64,000 nt of DNA from an uncultured Bacilli bacterium (GCA_910584085.1 CAJTZY010000001.1:33259-97258), one strand, 5' to 3'; positions 16,266 to 25,859 are shown, numbered from the stretch's first letter. The notes: generated from the sequence alone by a model not told the origin. Numbers and translations: made by a program.

Positions 16266-17297
16266 ATGCAAGATAATAAAAATTTAATAATAAGAAGTAG
16301 CACAGAAGAATTTTTAACGTTTAAAATTCAAGAAGGTGATAAAGGAATCCAAGTTAGATATGATAAGGACACTTTATGGATGACTCAAAAAGCAATGTCA
16401 GAACTTTTTGATACTGGTATTGATAACATAAATGTTCATTTAAAAAACATATTTGATTCTAACGAATTAGATAAAACTTCAACTATTGAAGAAAATTCAA
16501 TAGTTCAAAAAGAAGGGAATAGAAACGTAACAAGAAAAGTGTTGTTTTACAATTTAGATGTTATTATTTCGGCTGGTTATAGAGTCAATTCTTTAAGAGC
16601 TACACAATTTAGAAGATGGGCAACTAATATTTTAAAAACATTTACTATACAAGGGTATGTTCTTGATAAAGAACGAATGAAGAATGGAACATTCTTAAAT
16701 AAAGATTACTTTGAAAAATTACTGGAAGAAATAAGAGAAATAAGACTATCTGAAAGAAGATTTTATCAAAAAATAACTGATATATATGCTACTAGTTTAG
16801 ACTATGATAATAAATCACCGCTAACAATAGCATTTTTTAAGAAAGTACAAAATAAAATGCATTATGCTGTTGCTCATCAAACCGCAGCAGAGATTATTTA
16901 TAATCGCGTTGACTCCACTAAAGAAAATATGAATCTGACTTCTTGGAAGAATAGTCCTAATGGTAAAATTATGGAATCTGATGTTGTGATTGCAAAAAAC
17001 TATTTAACAAAAAATGAATTAAAAGATTTAGAAAGAATAGTCAATGCATTCCTAGATTTCGCCGAAAGTCGTGCAGAAAGACATATACCAATGACTATGG
17101 AAGATTGGAGTAAAATTTTAGATAAATATTTGCTACTAGATGAAAGAGATATTTTAACTAATGCTGGTAAGATATCTCATGAACTGGCTGAAGAAAAAGC
17201 GTTATTAGAGTTTGAAAAATATCGAGTGATTCAAGATAAAAAGTTTGAATCTGATTTTGATAAATTTCTTATAGAAGCAAATCAAGATAACAATTAA
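16266..17297 (+). CDS. RhuM-family virulence-like protein
   Basis: About 343 residues. It has the RhuM layout: DTLWMTQKAMSELFDTGIDNINVHLKNIF (N-terminal helix-turn-helix-like region), ILFYNLDVIISAGYRVNSLRATQFRRWAT-type core, then a C-terminal region with MTMEDWSKILDKYL and HELAEEKALLEFEKYR. RhuM was named from a Salmonella pathogenicity island, but its biochemical role is unknown; in many bacteria it sits in mobile or defence islands. AAAGGAGG precedes both a TTG (4 bp away) and the ATG at 16266 (10 bp away); the ATG is chosen. Confidence 0.88.
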   Translation: MQDNKNLIIRSSTEEFLTFKIQEGDKGIQVRYDKDTLWMTQKAMSELFDTGIDNINVHLKNIFDSNELDKTSTIEENSIVQKEGNRNVTRKVLFYNLDVIISAGYRVNSLRATQFRRWATNILKTFTIQGYVLDKERMKNGTFLNKDYFEKLLEEIREIRLSERRFYQKITDIYATSLDYDNKSPLTIAFFKKVQNKMHYAVAHQTAAEIIYNRVDSTKENMNLTSWKNSPNGKIMESDVVIAKNYLTKNELKDLERIVNAFLDFAESRAERHIPMTMEDWSKILDKYLLLDERDILTNAGKISHELAEEKALLEFEKYRVIQDKKFESDFDKFLIEANQDNN

Positions 17298-17375
17298 TTA
17301 TTTTTCTCATACGTGTATCGTTATGGCACTATTGAGGTTAAAAGTAGCACTTTAAGTGATTACTATATAGATAAA

Positions 17376-17408
17376 GTTCATAGTATTTGATATTATGGGC
17401 TTTTTTCA
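17376..17408 (+). terminator. Probable terminator after the RhuM gene
   Basis: CATAGTA / TATTATG stem (one G-T pair) followed by GGGCTTTTTT. Confidence 0.5.
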
Positions 17409-17466
17409 TTGCCTAAAGGAGGTATGAATTTTAGTGTAGTATTAAAGTATATTACATTTAGATTAT

Positions 17467-17733
17467 ATGAAAGAAAATAAAATTAAAAGGAAAGCTAAAG
17501 CAATAAGAAAATGTTTAAGAACAACTGTTAATTTACAATCAAAATATGATTTATTATTAGATATAAATAATAAATTAAATAGAATAATTTATAGAGAAAA
17601 TATTCAGAAAAAATTATTAGAACAGTTTTATGTAAATATGGAATTTCCAGTTGATAAAAATATAAAAGCTGAACCAGATTTTGTTAGATTTTACGAAAAA
17701 AGTAATTTTTATAACAATAAAATCATGAATTAA
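17467..17733 (+). CDS. Small basic protein of unknown function
   Basis: 88 residues, lysine- and asparagine-rich, beginning MKENKIKRKAKAIRK, largely helical. I do not recognise it. The ribosome site before the ATG is poor; a good AAAGGAGG lies 50 bp upstream in front of an overlapping 18-codon frame, so translation may be coupled to that short leader. Confidence 0.45.
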   Translation: MKENKIKRKAKAIRKCLRTTVNLQSKYDLLLDINNKLNRIIYRENIQKKLLEQFYVNMEFPVDKNIKAEPDFVRFYEKSNFYNNKIMN

Positions 17734-17814
17734 TTTTATGTAAGATAATGACTTAATAAATGAAAAATGATATAATTATTTACAAGGAAAAAAGACAATA
17801 TCAGATGATGTTTT

Positions 17815-18525
17815 ATGGATTATTATTATATTAACAAGAAAGATTTAAATTCTAATTATTTTCATTTTACAGATAGGAAAAATTTAGAATCCATTGAGTC
17901 TAAGGGATTAGTACCAAATATAGGTGATAATGCAAAAAATATAGAAAAAACTAAAAAAATATTTTTTGTAGAGGGATTAGATAATTTGCTAATTTTATTT
18001 GATTGTTGGATTAATGCCTTATATTATATTCCTGTTATTCCATTTATTTATAAATTAGGGGCTTTCTTCTTAAGACATAGGTGGTTTCCAAATATAATTG
18101 GTGATAGTTATTTTAAAATCTTAAAAGTAAGTAAATTACATCAAAGAAGAGCTTTTAAAAAACTTGATAAGATATTAGATTATGGAATACTTTTAAAATT
18201 GGATTTAGAAGAAAATATTGATTTTAGATATGATGATAAAGATGAAATAAAATCTTGTGGCTATATTAAAAGACATTTAGAAGTATGCGGATATTCTGAA
18301 AGATATTCAGATTTAAATAGTAATATAATGGATAAATGGAATATGCACACTCTAACTAATCATATAGTTAATAATAAAAAAATAAAGGTTTGTTACTTGG
18401 AAGATGGTAGTTCTAACCTTAGATATATATTTGATTATTGTTTAAAAAATACTAAAATAGACTTTAAAAGTATTTGCCCAGAATTATGTGCCTATTTAAA
18501 ATATAAAGGTTATGGAGATGTATAA
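17815..18525 (+). CDS. Unknown protein with ADP-ribosyltransferase-like N-terminus
   Basis: 236 residues. The start YFHFTDRKNLESIESKGLVPNIG resembles the opening strand of ART-fold proteins (DarT, Tpt1 and related: HFT, then I..GL.P), which use NAD to modify DNA, RNA or protein. A hydrophobic segment (ALYYIPVIPFIY, about 63-78) follows. Without a clear catalytic glutamate the enzyme assignment is tentative. It ends just before the HD hydrolase start, so the two genes are probably co-translated. Confidence 0.5.
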   Translation: MDYYYINKKDLNSNYFHFTDRKNLESIESKGLVPNIGDNAKNIEKTKKIFFVEGLDNLLILFDCWINALYYIPVIPFIYKLGAFFLRHRWFPNIIGDSYFKILKVSKLHQRRAFKKLDKILDYGILLKLDLEENIDFRYDDKDEIKSCGYIKRHLEVCGYSERYSDLNSNIMDKWNMHTLTNHIVNNKKIKVCYLEDGSSNLRYIFDYCLKNTKIDFKSICPELCAYLKYKGYGDV

Positions 18526-18526
18526 A

Positions 18527-19171
18527 ATGGAAAAAAGTAATATTAAAAATATTGATATTAATTACTTAAATAGCATTGGCTTTAAAAAAAAACAAATCTA
18601 TTTAATTTATGATTTGATTCATAAAGGTATTGAGGAGCAAATATATACTAAAATTCATTTTCCATATCATAATATAGAGCATATTGAGAGGGTATTATGT
18701 TATTGTATTTGGATATTAAATATGAAAATTAGTAAAAGTGAGATTTTAAAAAATGTTGATATTTTGTTGTATGCTGCCTTATATCATGACTGTGGGAGAA
18801 GTTTAATTGTTTCTAATAAAAAACATGGAATTGTTGGAGCAAAAATTGCTAAAGAAAAATTAAAAAGAAATTTTAATAATAAAGATTTAAATTCAATAGA
18901 ACTGCTAATTGAAACTCATGCTAAGCCAAATGATATTGTTGATTTTAAAAACTATAAATTTACTGAAAGTGAAAAAGAAAATATTCAAATTTTATCAAAT
19001 GTATTAAAAGATGCCGATGCATTAGATAGAAATAGGATTAAGGTATTTAAATTTGCTCAATGTAATCCTAATTATTTAAGGACTAATGAGGCAAAAGAAA
19101 TATACCATATTAGTAATATATTTTTAAAAAAGTATGAAGAAGCAAAAAGTAAAACTAGAGGTATTGAGTAG
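18527..19171 (+). CDS. HD-domain phosphohydrolase
   Basis: About 214 residues. The metal ligands are visible as FPYHNIEHIERV (first histidine), ALYHDCGRS (HD dyad, about residues 87-88), IETHAKPND and LKDADALDRNR. This layout belongs to the HD family that cleaves phosphoester bonds in nucleotides; the substrate is unknown. ATG 18527 is preceded by GGAG within the end of the upstream gene. The pairing with a possible NAD-using protein is notable but unproven. Confidence 0.85.
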   Translation: MEKSNIKNIDINYLNSIGFKKKQIYLIYDLIHKGIEEQIYTKIHFPYHNIEHIERVLCYCIWILNMKISKSEILKNVDILLYAALYHDCGRSLIVSNKKHGIVGAKIAKEKLKRNFNNKDLNSIELLIETHAKPNDIVDFKNYKFTESEKENIQILSNVLKDADALDRNRIKVFKFAQCNPNYLRTNEAKEIYHISNIFLKKYEEAKSKTRGIE

Positions 19172-19199
19172 ATTTTGATGTTGAATGAATTGAATAATA

Positions 19200-19290
19200 T
19201 TGTATAAATGTATTTAAATGCGTTATAATGTATTTATCAAATACAAATGAACTTATTTTTTTTGCTGATGAGTGCAAAACTCCATCAGTA
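19200..19290 (+). promoter_or_regulatory. Possible promoter and leader hairpin in a decayed region
   Basis: TTGTAT (19200-19205) and TATAAT (19224-19229) are 18 bp apart. The expected transcript then carries a stem CTGATG / CATCAG (19265-19288) extended by AGT/ACT. The reading frame that follows is broken, so this may be a surviving control region. Confidence 0.4.
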
Positions 19291-19355
19291 AACGCACCAT
19301 AGGGAAATTAGTCGAACTAATCGACTTTAAATATAAAAAAGATTAATTTCAAATA

Positions 19356-19538
19356 TGGACTGCACCATATTTAGGAAAAACTTCTATTCTTCGAACAAAA
19401 ATATTTTTCGAAAAATATGATTATATTGTTATCTTAGAAAAAAGAAATAATTATTATCAATTAGTTACTGTCTATGTAGTTGATAGGAAAGATAGACGAG
19501 AAGATTTATTAAAAGAATATATAAAATATAGTTCATAA
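19356..19538 (+). pseudogene. C-terminal remnant of a small nuclease/toxin-like protein
   Basis: An open stretch without a start reads KYDYIVILEKRNNYYQLVTV and YVVDRKDRREDLLKEY before a TAA. The pattern (strand, strand, then DxxxRxxLLKEY) resembles the end of barnase/EndoU/RelE-like phage nucleases. Upstream codons contain stops. A terminator follows directly. Confidence 0.45.
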
Positions 19539-19541
19539 GAC

Positions 19542-19575
19542 GGAAAAAGGATTGATCTAAAATCAACCCTTTTTC
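19542..19575 (+). terminator. Terminator after the remnant at 19356-19538
   Basis: AAAAAGGATTGAT / ATCAACCCTTTTT stem with a CTAAA loop and a T-run. Confidence 0.7.
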
Positions 19576-19941
19576 TGATGCTCCTTCTGATACTAGTCAG
19601 ATGAGTAATTAGAATATATCATAAAACTATGATTTTTCCAAATATCTGACATTACTATTTTACGTCATAATTTACATTATATGAATATAAATTTTATTGA
19701 TTCCAAAAGAGTAACATACTACGCTATTGGCAGAGCCAACAACAGTGTGCAAAAGGAAAGCTCCCCCCTTTGAAATCCTAAAACATAATTAAGCAAGAAA
19801 TATTATTCAATCAAAATTATGCTTTTTGAATTGCACTAAATCGCAATTATTTATTTTCAAAACTTCGTAATGAAAATAAATATATAAAATTCTATCACTA
19901 CTTTCATTGGAACTTCGTTTCAACAAAACGTGCCACAACTT
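19576..19941. other. Non-coding decayed stretch
   Basis: I see no reading frame of interest on either strand, only short stop-rich fragments. It is less AT-biased than its surroundings in places (19720-19780), suggesting foreign origin. Confidence 0.4.
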
Positions 19942-20221
19942 TTATCTTCTTTTTGGTGAAGATTCATAATTACGAATTTGATTCCATAAATCTTCTGAAT
20001 TTTCATATTCCCAATCAGTCATATCTACAACTTCACAATCTGATGCTCTTAAAGTCTAGATTTGTGTGAGGTAAATCTACAAAAGCTGCTTCTTACATTT
20101 TTTTATCTATTTGCATTATTAGTTCATCATCTTTATTTTTTGGAACTGTTGGTTTTCTTGTTATAAATATTCTTTTACTTTCTGCATCTATCGTAAAAAC
20201 TTGATAATCTTCATTCTTCAT
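19942..20221 (-). pseudogene. Broken gene for a ~90-residue protein
   Basis: The frame starts MKNEDYQVFTIDAESKRIF at 20221 and hits an in-frame TAA at 20093-20095. It continues as EAAFVDLPHTNLDF, and after a one-base shift as RASDCEVVDMTDWEYENSED to a stop at 19942. One nonsense and one frameshift inactivate it. The family is not recognised; size and acidic character suit an antitoxin-like partner. Confidence 0.6.
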
Positions 20222-20384
20222 ATACAAACAACCCCCATATTCTTTAAATAAATCTTTAAATAAATATCATAAAATGAAAAAAACATTTGAAAAACTAAAA
20301 AAAATGTAGTATAATGGGTCATACAGTTGAAGATAAATGTACAAATAATATTTAAGTGACAACAAAATAGAAAACGAGGCAAAA

Positions 20385-20999
20385 ATGAATATTAATCCAA
20401 ATAGTAAAAAAAACTTTAATGATGAAATAATTCTTAAATTTAATCCTATAATTATAACGGAATACTTAAAATGGTTAAGTTATATTTCAGAAAAAGAGGT
20501 ACAGCAAATTAATGAATTATCAGAAAAACCAATGTATGACTTAAGTAGTGCAGAAATAGAAAATTTAAAAAGATTTAACGAATCACTAAAACTTATACCG
20601 CTTTTAAAACAGTATTTATTAAATAATATTAGCAATAAAGATATGATAACTGTTCATAATTATATAATGGAATATAATATAGAAGATATAATGAAATCCA
20701 AATTAGATGATAAAGAAATAAGTGAGGCAATGTTAATCATTGATGGTGTATTAAGAAAGCCACATAGTAAATTAGTAAAATATGCTTTAAGTAATAGAGA
20801 AGAGGAAGTATATAACACATTATCTATGGTAGAAGCTTACGCACTATATTTTATAGATAAGATATATATGAATTTAAGTGTTCAAAAAATAGAAAATTTA
20901 ATTTTAAATAAATACCCTAATGCAATGGAACTTGAAGATTATAGAGCTAAAGAAGAAAAAAGGGTAAATAGAACACTTGAAATACTTAAAAAATTATAA
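20385..20999 (+). CDS. Unknown helical protein
   Basis: 204 residues, almost wholly helical and charged, with no motif I recognise (MNINPNSKKNFNDEIILKFN start, ENLILNKYPNAMELEDY near the end). It sits upstream of the ClpX-like gene but is separated from it by a terminator, so it is probably its own unit. Confidence 0.6.
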   Translation: MNINPNSKKNFNDEIILKFNPIIITEYLKWLSYISEKEVQQINELSEKPMYDLSSAEIENLKRFNESLKLIPLLKQYLLNNISNKDMITVHNYIMEYNIEDIMKSKLDDKEISEAMLIIDGVLRKPHSKLVKYALSNREEEVYNTLSMVEAYALYFIDKIYMNLSVQKIENLILNKYPNAMELEDYRAKEEKRVNRTLEILKKL

Positions 21000-21002
21000 T
21001 TT

Positions 21003-21028
21003 AATGGATTAATAATCCTTTTTTTTGT
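21003..21028 (+). terminator. Intrinsic terminator
   Basis: GGATT / AATCC short stem followed by eight T residues. Confidence 0.65.
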
Positions 21029-21112
21029 AAACTTAAATTAATTAGTTATAAAAAGTATATCTTAAATATAAAAATATGCTATAATAGTATATATAATATA
21101 GGAGTGAAAAAT

Positions 21113-22879
21113 ATGAGCACATATGATAAATTTGAGTATGAAAATTTTAATGAAGAAACAAAGAGATATTTAAATAAGGTAATGGATATTTATTCATCAA
21201 TAATGAATAAAGACATTATTTTAAAAGATTATAATAATTATGAACTTGTAGATTTAGAAAAAAAATTACTTTCAATTTATTTAGCAAGTTTTTTAGTGGA
21301 ATGCAATTTAAAACATACACTAGAGGAATTTAATGAGATAAAAATTGATGATTTATTAACTTTTTTTGGGTTAAATAGAGAAGATATAAAAGAATTGGAA
21401 AAGGATGTATATAGGGGCTTTTATAATATATATTTTGACTGGGAATCAGTAAAAAGAATGGATAGTGAGTTAAGAGAAATTCTTTTAATCGACAGGCTAA
21501 ACCTTTTCTTTTCCAATTATGATATTAATATAATCACTCCTGAAATAATCTTTTTATGTACAACAACATTAAATCCACTAAATGATTTTAATAAAGAAAA
21601 AAAATTATGTATTTTTAATTTTTCCCAGCATGAAAGTTTTAAAAGGGTTGAAGAATTTGCTTTAAAAACTGGTAGTTTAAAGAAAATTAATACAGAACAT
21701 GAAAAAATTAGATTAATTTCCCCAAACGATATTTATAAAAACAAAAAAAATCCTTTAAAAGATTTACAATCTTTAACAATAAAAATATACAAAGACAATT
21801 TTAAGATTGAAGATGATGGTGAAAAAGAAGAAGGAATTTTTAAGAATGTTCATGAAAAAACAGAAGGCTCACCAAATGTTGATGATGAAAAAATTTGGTC
21901 CTTACTTGATGATATACAAAAAAAGTTTATTGGACAAGAAACTGCTGCAGAATATTTATTTTACAATATAGTTAATAATCAACAATTAGCTTCAAGAGAA
22001 GACGTTAGTGATGGAGAACGTTCTATAATTTTTCTTGATGGACCAACAGGTACTGGAAAAACAGCCATTACAAGAGAAATTACTAATAGATTAGGTATAC
22101 CATTTACATCCTCAACAATTACTAATTACTCAAGTACGGGATATGTTGGCGGTGATATTACAGATACATTAAAGGATTTACTAAATAAATCGGGTGGCGA
22201 TTTAAAAAAAGCTGAAAGAGGTATTATTGTATTTGATGAATTTGATAAAATTGCCTACAGTAGGAATAATGGACTTGAAATGAAGAGGGCTGTTCAACAA
22301 CAATTACTTGACTTTATGGGTGGAGGAAAGTATAGAGTTTCCATGGGACCTTATGACCCTAATATTGAATTTGACACTTCTAAATTAACTTTTGTATGTT
22401 TAGGTGCTTTATCAGATTTAAGAGAGAAAAAAACAGAAAGAAAACAATCAATAGGATTTACAGATACATTAGATGATAGAAATTCTGATACATATAGCAT
22501 AAATCCACAAGATTTAATTAATATTGGTCTTGAAAGAGAACTTGTTGGTAGATTTAATACATATCTTCATACTGAAGAATATTCTAAGGAAGATTTATTA
22601 AGAATTTTAAAAGAATCAACTATAAGTCCAATGATTGGTTTTGAAAAATGGATAAATTCGAAAGGGAAAAAACTTATAGTTGAGGATGGTGTCTATGAAA
22701 TTATAGCTGAAACTGCTTATGACTTAAATACAGGTGCAAGAGCATTACAAACTATAATAAATAATATTAGAACACCCTTTATAAAAGAAGTATTAAGAGG
22801 AAAAGAAGATATATTCTTAAGTGTAGATACCATTATTAACATAAAGCAAAATACATTAAATAGAAAGGCTAGAAGATAA
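21113..22879 (+). CDS. ClpX-like AAA+ unfoldase with an unrelated N-terminal domain
   Basis: About 588 residues. Residues 1-260 are an unknown helical/mixed domain in place of the ClpX zinc finger. The AAA+ core has Walker A GPTGTGKT (from 310), the pore-loop GYVG (343-346), Walker B VFDEFDK (D375, E376), an IGF tripeptide (IGF near 447) that in ClpX docks into ClpP, and a sensor-2 TGARALQTI. These features support a hexameric unfoldase that could feed ClpP with a different substrate choice from normal ClpX. GGAGTG precedes ATG 21113; a GTG inside that site is rejected. The next gene starts 2 bp after the stop. Confidence 0.85.
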   Translation: MSTYDKFEYENFNEETKRYLNKVMDIYSSIMNKDIILKDYNNYELVDLEKKLLSIYLASFLVECNLKHTLEEFNEIKIDDLLTFFGLNREDIKELEKDVYRGFYNIYFDWESVKRMDSELREILLIDRLNLFFSNYDINIITPEIIFLCTTTLNPLNDFNKEKKLCIFNFSQHESFKRVEEFALKTGSLKKINTEHEKIRLISPNDIYKNKKNPLKDLQSLTIKIYKDNFKIEDDGEKEEGIFKNVHEKTEGSPNVDDEKIWSLLDDIQKKFIGQETAAEYLFYNIVNNQQLASREDVSDGERSIIFLDGPTGTGKTAITREITNRLGIPFTSSTITNYSSTGYVGGDITDTLKDLLNKSGGDLKKAERGIIVFDEFDKIAYSRNNGLEMKRAVQQQLLDFMGGGKYRVSMGPYDPNIEFDTSKLTFVCLGALSDLREKKTERKQSIGFTDTLDDRNSDTYSINPQDLINIGLERELVGRFNTYLHTEEYSKEDLLRILKESTISPMIGFEKWINSKGKKLIVEDGVYEIIAETAYDLNTGARALQTIINNIRTPFIKEVLRGKEDIFLSVDTIINIKQNTLNRKARR

Positions 22880-22880
22880 T

Positions 22881-23216
22881 ATGAAATATGAATATAATGG
22901 CAATTTATTAGAAGATGAGAGAATAAATTTAGTAGCAAATGAAATTATAAGTGCCTATCCTCAAATAAGTTTTGATAATGCTAAAGAAGCAGCTATGCTT
23001 GAAGGAAAAATATCTACAGATAAAAATTTTGAAATGGAATTTAATAGATTATATAACATTATAACTATTATGAAAAATGATAAAAATATTGTAAGAATTA
23101 TATATAAAGATTTAGTTAACTTATTAGTGAGTAACAAAGAACATGAAAAAATTAGTTATTATTATGAAATCGCACTTAATATTTCTAATTTTTTAATGGA
23201 TAGAGGAGATTTTTAA
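22881..23216 (+). CDS. Unknown small protein following the ClpX-like gene
   Basis: 111 residues, helical, acidic, no known motif (starts MKYEYNGNLLEDERINLVAN). It begins immediately after the ClpX-like stop, so translation is coupled. By analogy with adaptor genes it could be a substrate adaptor or partner of that ATPase; this is position-based inference. Confidence 0.6.
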   Translation: MKYEYNGNLLEDERINLVANEIISAYPQISFDNAKEAAMLEGKISTDKNFEMEFNRLYNIITIMKNDKNIVRIIYKDLVNLLVSNKEHEKISYYYEIALNISNFLMDRGDF

Positions 23217-23307
23217 TATCTTCTTTTTTATATACAAATATAATAATTTTGTGATTTTATTAAAGTAAGGTATAATATAATAAATAATTTTAGTGAATGG
23301 GGTATTT

Positions 23308-24390
23308 ATGGATAATAAAGTAAATGAAATTATGAATATAATGGAAAATATAACTTATGGATTTAAAAATAAAAATGGGGATAATATATTAGATATAGAT
23401 CCAGACTGGAATTTTGATGAATATTATCTTCAAACACCAGACGAACTTTTAAGGAAAAAATGTGGAGTTTGCTTTGATCAAGTTGAACTTGAAAGAAAAT
23501 TGTTTAAAAACAAAAATATAGACTTTAAAACATATTTTATATGTACATATGATGGTGATATGTTACCATCGCATACATTTTTAGTATATCAAGATAAAGA
23601 TAAATATTGTTGGTTTGAACACTCTTGGGGAAGATATAGAGGCATTCATAAATATAATACTAATTTGGAATTATTATTAGATGTAAAAGATAAATTCAGG
23701 AGTGAACACACTTATGTAAGTGGAGAGGCATATACATTTATACATGAATATAGTAAACCAAAAAGTCACATTTCATGTACAGAATTTTATAGATATATGG
23801 AAACCCAAAAATTAATTAAGTTAAATTCACCATTATACTTTTATCATTTAGTTAATAAAGATGCAAATATAAATCCTGGATTAATTAGTTTACAGTATAT
23901 GTATAATAAAAAAATGTACGATTTATTTGATAAGAGTGTATTAAAATACAAAGAAAGAATTATAAACGATTGGAATATAAATAAGTATAAAGGTAAAGAA
24001 AGTTTATCTAGAGAAGATTATATAGATGCTTTAAATATTTTTAGAGGTCATCATGGCTCAAACTACATATATTTCTTTAGATATCCACTATATAAAAAAT
24101 TGGGTAGTAAAATAAATGAACTTTCAAAATATAAAGATATATATCGAATAAATATAAATGATGAAGAACTACAAAAAAGGATTTTAGACATATTCTATGG
24201 CTTTGATATGAGTAATAGTGATAATAAAATGTTAGATAAAAAATATTATGAAAATGTAACAAAGAATGAATATTTTTCAAACTATGATGATAACGAAGAG
24301 ATGAATTTTAGTAAACTTAATCATATTGCTATAAGTTTTAGTGGGTGTTATTGCCCAAAAAAATTCTTAGAAAAAGTAGATTTTGAATAA
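23308..24390 (+). CDS. Transglutaminase-like cysteine protein with unknown C-terminal half
   Basis: About 360 residues. The N-terminal ~145 residues carry KCGVCFDQVELERKLF (candidate nucleophile cysteine), SHTFLVYQD (histidine) and CWFEHSWGRYRGIH, the C-H-D/E layout of the transglutaminase-like fold. In Firmicutes this domain is often fused to acetyltransferases. The C-terminal ~200 residues (YRYMETQKLI, RGHHGSNYIYFFRYPL) are not recognised. GGGGTATTT precedes ATG 23308; an upstream GTG lies before the ribosome site. Single-gene unit. Confidence 0.65.
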   Translation: MDNKVNEIMNIMENITYGFKNKNGDNILDIDPDWNFDEYYLQTPDELLRKKCGVCFDQVELERKLFKNKNIDFKTYFICTYDGDMLPSHTFLVYQDKDKYCWFEHSWGRYRGIHKYNTNLELLLDVKDKFRSEHTYVSGEAYTFIHEYSKPKSHISCTEFYRYMETQKLIKLNSPLYFYHLVNKDANINPGLISLQYMYNKKMYDLFDKSVLKYKERIINDWNINKYKGKESLSREDYIDALNIFRGHHGSNYIYFFRYPLYKKLGSKINELSKYKDIYRININDEELQKRILDIFYGFDMSNSDNKMLDKKYYENVTKNEYFSNYDDNEEMNFSKLNHIAISFSGCYCPKKFLEKVDFE

Positions 24391-24456
24391 AAAATACTCT
24401 TTTTCTTTTAATTTACGTGAAATTAATGTATAATGAAAACAGGGGAGTGAGTTGTT

Positions 24457-25548
24457 GTGGAAAATAAATTGAAGTTAGTTGTACCAGATAATTTTATTGA
24501 ATTTGGAGTAAAGGTAAATAATCATATCAATCTTATAAGAAATACTCATGAAAATTATATAGTAGATATGAATTTAGTACGTTTTAATAATGGTGAAGGA
24601 AAATGTTCGTTTAAAGAATCAGTAAGAGATCAAGACGTATACATTATGACTGATATAGGTAATTATGATGTTACATATGAAGCACAAAGGGGAATACATC
24701 ATATGATGCCAGATGAACATTATCAAGATTTAAAAAGAATTATAAGTGCGATGGGTGGACATGCTAGTAAGATTACAGTAATTATGCCTCTTTTATATCA
24801 ATCAAGGCAAGATAAAAGAAGCTCAAGAGAATCACTTGATTGTGCAATGGCACTTCAGGAACTTGAAAGATTTAATATTAGTGAACTCGTTACATTTGAT
24901 GCACATAATCCTATAGTTGCTAATGCTATACCTAATAAAATGTCATTTAGTAATGGATATGCAACAAGTGATATGATACTTAGTTTGTTAGAAAATGAAA
25001 ATATAGATATCGATAAACTATTTATTGTAAGTCCAGATGAGGGAGCACGTACAAGGGCTAAGTTTTTAGCAGATATACTAGGTGGAGTAAAATATGGTAA
25101 CTTTGATAAAAGAAGAGACTATACAAAAATAGAAGATGGTAAAAATCCCATGGTTTACCATGAATTTATTGGTCCAGAAAATCTTAACGGTTTAGATATA
25201 ATCTTAGTAGATGATATGATCGCATCAGGTACTTCATTAATCGATTCTGCAGTTCAAATTAAAAATAGAGGCGCAAATCACATTTACCTTATGACTACGT
25301 TTGCACTATTCACTAAGGGTATAGAAATATTTGATGATGCATATAGGAAGGGAATATTTGATAAGCTATATTCAACTAATTTAACATATGTTCCAAATGA
25401 ATATAAGGAAATGCCTTGGTATTTTAATGTAGACTGTTCACATAAAGTTGCTAAAATTATAAGTGACTTAAATGAGGGAAAGTCTATAAGATCACTTTTA
25501 AATGGAAAAGAAGAAACTGCACAAAAAATAAAAACTTTAAAAATATAA
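24457..25548 (+). CDS. Ribose-phosphate pyrophosphokinase (PRPP synthetase), paralogue 1
   Basis: 363 residues. The PRPP-binding loop is VDDMIASGTS (about 252-261), the catalytic flexible-loop region is KRRDYTK, and the ribose-5-phosphate site lies near YQSRQDKRSSRES. The phosphate-sensing region FDAHNPIVANAI replaces the usual DLHAxQIQGFF, marking a divergent branch. The enzyme makes PRPP from ribose 5-phosphate and ATP for nucleotide and NAD synthesis. GTG start after GGGGAGTGAG. A close paralogue is at 42275-43375. Confidence 0.9.
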   Translation: MENKLKLVVPDNFIEFGVKVNNHINLIRNTHENYIVDMNLVRFNNGEGKCSFKESVRDQDVYIMTDIGNYDVTYEAQRGIHHMMPDEHYQDLKRIISAMGGHASKITVIMPLLYQSRQDKRSSRESLDCAMALQELERFNISELVTFDAHNPIVANAIPNKMSFSNGYATSDMILSLLENENIDIDKLFIVSPDEGARTRAKFLADILGGVKYGNFDKRRDYTKIEDGKNPMVYHEFIGPENLNGLDIILVDDMIASGTSLIDSAVQIKNRGANHIYLMTTFALFTKGIEIFDDAYRKGIFDKLYSTNLTYVPNEYKEMPWYFNVDCSHKVAKIISDLNEGKSIRSLLNGKEETAQKIKTLKI

Positions 25549-25627
25549 AGAACAATAATATATTTTTTGCATAAAATGTATTGAAAAATAAAATTAAATT
25601 TGTTATACTATAAAAGTATTAACAAAT

Positions 25628-25701
25628 GGGTCTATAGCCAAGTGGTAAGGCGTGGGACTGCAACTCCCTGATCGTTGGTTCAAATCCGACTAGGCCCTCC
25701 A
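25628..25701 (+). tRNA. tRNA-Cys (GCA)
   Basis: Cloverleaf with acceptor GGGTCTA / TAGGCCC, anticodon loop centred on GCA in GGGACTGCAACTCCC, T-arm GGTTCAAATCC and an encoded CCA. Confidence 0.95.
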
Positions 25702-25711
25702 TATTAAAAAT

Positions 25712-25740
25712 ATCCGAACTCTTGCAGTTCGTTTTTTCTT
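25712..25740 (+). terminator. Terminator after tRNA-Cys
   Basis: CGAACT / AGTTCG stem with a CTTGC loop followed by TTTTTTC. Confidence 0.85.
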
Positions 25741-25763
25741 TATAAGATAATAAGATTAAATTT

Positions 25764-25859
25764 TCTAAAAATTACACCGACCGAAAAGTGACCAAAAATA
25801 TTGATAATATTTTAATTCAAATTGGTAATAGTAAAAATACTTATTATGTGGTAAAATAG
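25764..25859 (+). pseudogene. Remnant of a divergent AAA_4/RecG-like C-terminus behind tRNA-Cys
   Basis: A startless frame reads YTDRKVTKNIDNILIQIGN and ends in TAG. At DNA level GAAAAGTGAcCAaAAaTaTTGATAATATTTT matches 49174-49204 at 27 of 31 positions by my count; only 20-base parts are compared here. It is a second copy of the gene end found at 49142-49417. Confidence 0.5.

Noticed and set aside
19265..19330. Riboswitch in the hairpin-rich leader
   Set aside because: I could not match it to any known riboswitch core; it is listed only as a possible leader.
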